Source of the DNA: Variovorax dokdonensis
GTDB lineage: Bacteria; Pseudomonadota; Gammaproteobacteria; Burkholderiales; Burkholderiaceae_C
Assembly: GCF_030316895.1 (NCBI RefSeq)
Contig: NZ_JASZYV010000002.1
Coordinates: forward strand, 62,001 to 126,000
Length of the DNA stretch: 64,000 bases
Direction: 5' to 3'
Under the pieces are notes generated by a model. That model saw only the letters and a program-made list of their open reading frames with translations, was not told the DNA's origin and ran no database searches. The translations under genes were made by a program, and so were the position numbers. Below are positions 62,347-64,000 of the stretch, one piece after another. Positions within the stretch are counted from its first letter, which is position 1. Each line of letters begins with the position of its first letter.

Positions 62347-63516
62347 TCAGCGGCGTTGCACGAGGATCGGTGATCCGCCCAACTGCAGGCGCCAACGCGC
62401 CTGTATCTGCGCTGCTTCCTCACGGGTGGCGTAGGGCCCGGATTGCAGGCGGAACAACCCGCCTTCTTCCCACACTTGCAGTTCAGCGATCGGCCGTGCG
62501 GTGTCGCGGCCAATGCGCTCCTGCATGGCCAGCGCGCCGTCGCGGGTGCTGAACGCGCCCAATTGAACCCAGAAGTCGTTCGCGCTCGCTTGGCTGGCAT
62601 TGGCCGTTGGTGCGGCTTTGGCGGCATCCGCTGGCAAGGCTGCGCCGTTGGCCGCCGACGCGCCGGGCGCTGGACCTGACAACGGCGCCATGGGGCTCAG
62701 TGCTTCCACCTGCAGCGGGCGCCGAGCCTGGGTGGGCGGCAGCATGTCAGTGGGGGCCGTGGTGCCGGTCGCCGCTGACGTCTCTGCCGGATTTGCCGCG
62801 ACAGGCACCGCCAGGGCGGCCGGGACCATCACCGGCCGGGCGCCGCCGGTTGGGGCAGGGGCGCGCACGACAGGTGGATTGTTGGCGGCGTCCGACATCG
62901 CCACCGGCGCCGCACTGGCCACCTGAGTGCCACCATTTCGTCGCCAGGCGCCCGTGCGGATGTCCTCGTTCGTGATGCGCTCGATCTCCACCGGCGCCAC
63001 GCCCGCAAGAAAACCCAGCCGATTGGCCGCCGCGTAGCTCAGGTCGATGATGCGACCATCGACGAAGGGGCCGCGGTCGTTGACGCGCACGATGGCCTCG
63101 CGCCCGTTCGCGGGATTGCGCACCCGCACGTAGCTGGGCAGAGGCAGCGTCTTGTGCGCCGCCGTCATGGCATACATGTCGTAGGCCTCGCCGCTGGCTG
63201 TTCGCTGGGCATGGAAACCTGTGCCGTACCACGAGGCCATTCCGCGCTCCTGAAAAGGCCTGTCGTCGGTGATGGGCACATACCGTCGCCCATTCACGTT
63301 GTAGGGCTTGGCGGTGCCACCGCTGTCCCGAATCGCCTCTACCTGAGGCTGGGCGTCAGGCACCTGCGACAGGTTCGGTGGCGGTGAAGCGGGGGCGCCG
63401 TCGTTGCGAGGGCCGCTTGCGCAGCCAGCGAGCAGGGCGCCCAGCGCAAGGGCCGCGGTGCCCGCCAGGCGCGACCCCATGCTTGTCGCGGCTGCGCTGG
63501 CAAGCAGCCGCCTCAT
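62347..63516 (-). CDS. rlpA: Endolytic peptidoglycan transglycosylase RlpA with SPOR domain
   Basis: Outer-membrane lipoprotein of 389 residues. The lipobox is LLAGC with C32. The double-psi beta-barrel catalytic domain (about 85-175) has RGMASWYGTGFHAQRTASGE and VRVNDRGPFVDGRIIDLSYAAA, including the catalytic Glu and Asp. A long Ala/Pro-rich linker follows, and a SPOR domain (about 312-389: DFWVQLGAFSTRDGALAM) binds denuded septal glycan. RlpA cuts naked glycan strands for daughter-cell separation. The start MRRLLASAA (63516) begins the signal peptide, but no clear ribosome site precedes it. It lies 16 bases after glnE. Confidence 0.95.
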   Translation of the reverse strand: MRRLLASAAATSMGSRLAGTAALALGALLAGCASGPRNDGAPASPPPNLSQVPDAQPQVEAIRDSGGTAKPYNVNGRRYVPITDDRPFQERGMASWYGTGFHAQRTASGEAYDMYAMTAAHKTLPLPSYVRVRNPANGREAIVRVNDRGPFVDGRIIDLSYAAANRLGFLAGVAPVEIERITNEDIRTGAWRRNGGTQVASAAPVAMSDAANNPPVVRAPAPTGGARPVMVPAALAVPVAANPAETSAATGTTAPTDMLPPTQARRPLQVEALSPMAPLSGPAPGASAANGAALPADAAKAAPTANASQASANDFWVQLGAFSTRDGALAMQERIGRDTARPIAELQVWEEGGLFRLQSGPYATREEAAQIQARWRLQLGGSPILVQRR

Positions 63517-63532
63517 GTGGATCAAGATCGCG

Positions 63533-64000
63533 CTAGCCAAAGACAGCCTTCCACAGTGCGAGCATGGCGTCGCGCTCGACGGCCAAGGCGTCCATGGGCA
63601 CCTGGGTCGATGCCTCGTCCAGGCGCAACCGGTGCTGCGCGCGGCGTAATTCGCGGTACGCGCTTGCCGCGCGCTGTCCGATTCCCGTCGGTAGCAGCCC
63701 CGCCTGTTCGGCGCGCTGCAGCAATGCGATGTTGCCCACATTGGGGATCAACTCTGGATGCGCCGCCGACTGCGACAGCACCAGGAACTGCACTGCGAAC
63801 TCGGCGTCCACCATGCCGCCCGGGCTGTGCTTGACGTCGAAGAGCCCGGGCCTGATCGGATGCGCCGCGCGCACCTTCTCACGCATGGCCACGATCTCGC
63901 CCTTGAGTGCTTCCACATCGCGCGGTGCGGTGATCACCGCCTCACGCACCCGGTCGAAGCGTTCGCCCAGTTCGGGCGCACCCAGCACGAATCGGGAGCG
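63533..64000 (-). CDS. glnE: Bifunctional glutamine synthetase adenylyltransferase/deadenylase, C-terminal part
   Basis: The last 156 codons of GlnE; the gene continues beyond the right edge. Residues match the C-terminal (adenylylating) half: FDVKHSPGGMVDAEFAVQFL with the metal-binding Asp/Glu of the nucleotidyltransferase, then NIALLQRAEQAGLLP and YRELRRAQHRLRLDEA. GlnE adds and removes AMP on glutamine synthetase in response to PII. It is probably co-transcribed with rlpA downstream. Confidence 0.95.
   Translation of the reverse strand, partial: RSRFVLGAPELGERFDRVREAVITAPRDVEALKGEIVAMREKVRAAHPIRPGLFDVKHSPGGMVDAEFAVQFLVLSQSAAHPELIPNVGNIALLQRAEQAGLLPTGIGQRAASAYRELRRAQHRLRLDEASTQVPMDALAVERDAMLALWKAVFG

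Overview
The window is GC-rich chromosomal DNA from a betaproteobacterium, most likely a Comamonadaceae-type Burkholderiales. This is inferred from the gene families and their order (recA-recX, sucCD, minor-pilin operons, DUF3717/DUF1289 and YaeQ proteins), not from a database search. No rRNA, tRNA, CRISPR array, insertion sequence or prophage was recognised. Most genes are ordinary housekeeping, but three parts are accessory or unusual.

Left part (1-15.1 kb): a threonine/hydroxyaspartate dehydratase cut by the window edge; a topoisomerase III with an Ala/Lys-rich linker and a C-terminal SWIB domain; divergent from it a SET-domain protein with a poly-lysine tail, then birA and a small membrane protein. 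The topB/SET promoter gap holds a 36-bp perfectly alternating pyrimidine-purine tract. Next come a TctD/TctE-type two-component pair split by an opposing lipoprotein gene, a MarR regulator, recA with a LexA-like box, recX, marC, argC and sucCD with a strong terminator.

Signalling and pilus region (15.1-21.1 kb): a TerC protein, then a run of PP2C phosphatase, FHA reader, CHASE2-adenylate cyclase (C-terminal frameshift) and a metallo-beta-lactamase-fold cyclic-nucleotide phosphodiesterase. It ends at pilA, which has a sigma-54 -24/-12 element and TGTC/GACA motifs upstream. Together these look like a cyclic-nucleotide and phospho-signalling module beside the major pilin gene.

Glycan island (21.1-36.8 kb): a polytopic GT-C/TPR protein directly behind pilA, seven other glycosyltransferases, a UDP-sugar dehydrogenase, an ABC flippase, a perosamine-synthase-like aminotransferase with its acyltransferase, and UDP-galactopyranose mutase. 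The genes are closely packed and often overlap. Several (21.2-24.1 and 31.8-33.6 kb) are visibly AT-richer than the surroundings. The likely role is making a lipid-linked oligosaccharide with N-acylperosamine-like and galactofuranose sugars for pilin, LPS or capsule.

Minor-pilin region (37.3-52.5 kb, minus strand): two complete, diverged operons in tandem (pilE, fimT, pilV, pilW, pilX, pilY1), with an extra pilE-like gene at the end of the second. One PilY1 carries a long Thr-rich insert that the other lacks.

Right part (52.6-64 kb): moaC, a BepA-type protease, a membrane protein of the phage-holin-4 superfamily, a second TerC gene with a yybP-ykoY (Mn2+) riboswitch leader, small DUF proteins, yaeQ, purB, a glutathione S-transferase, a structured 250-bp intergenic region, an exported glutathione peroxidase, a ferritin-like diiron protein, rlpA and the end of glnE.
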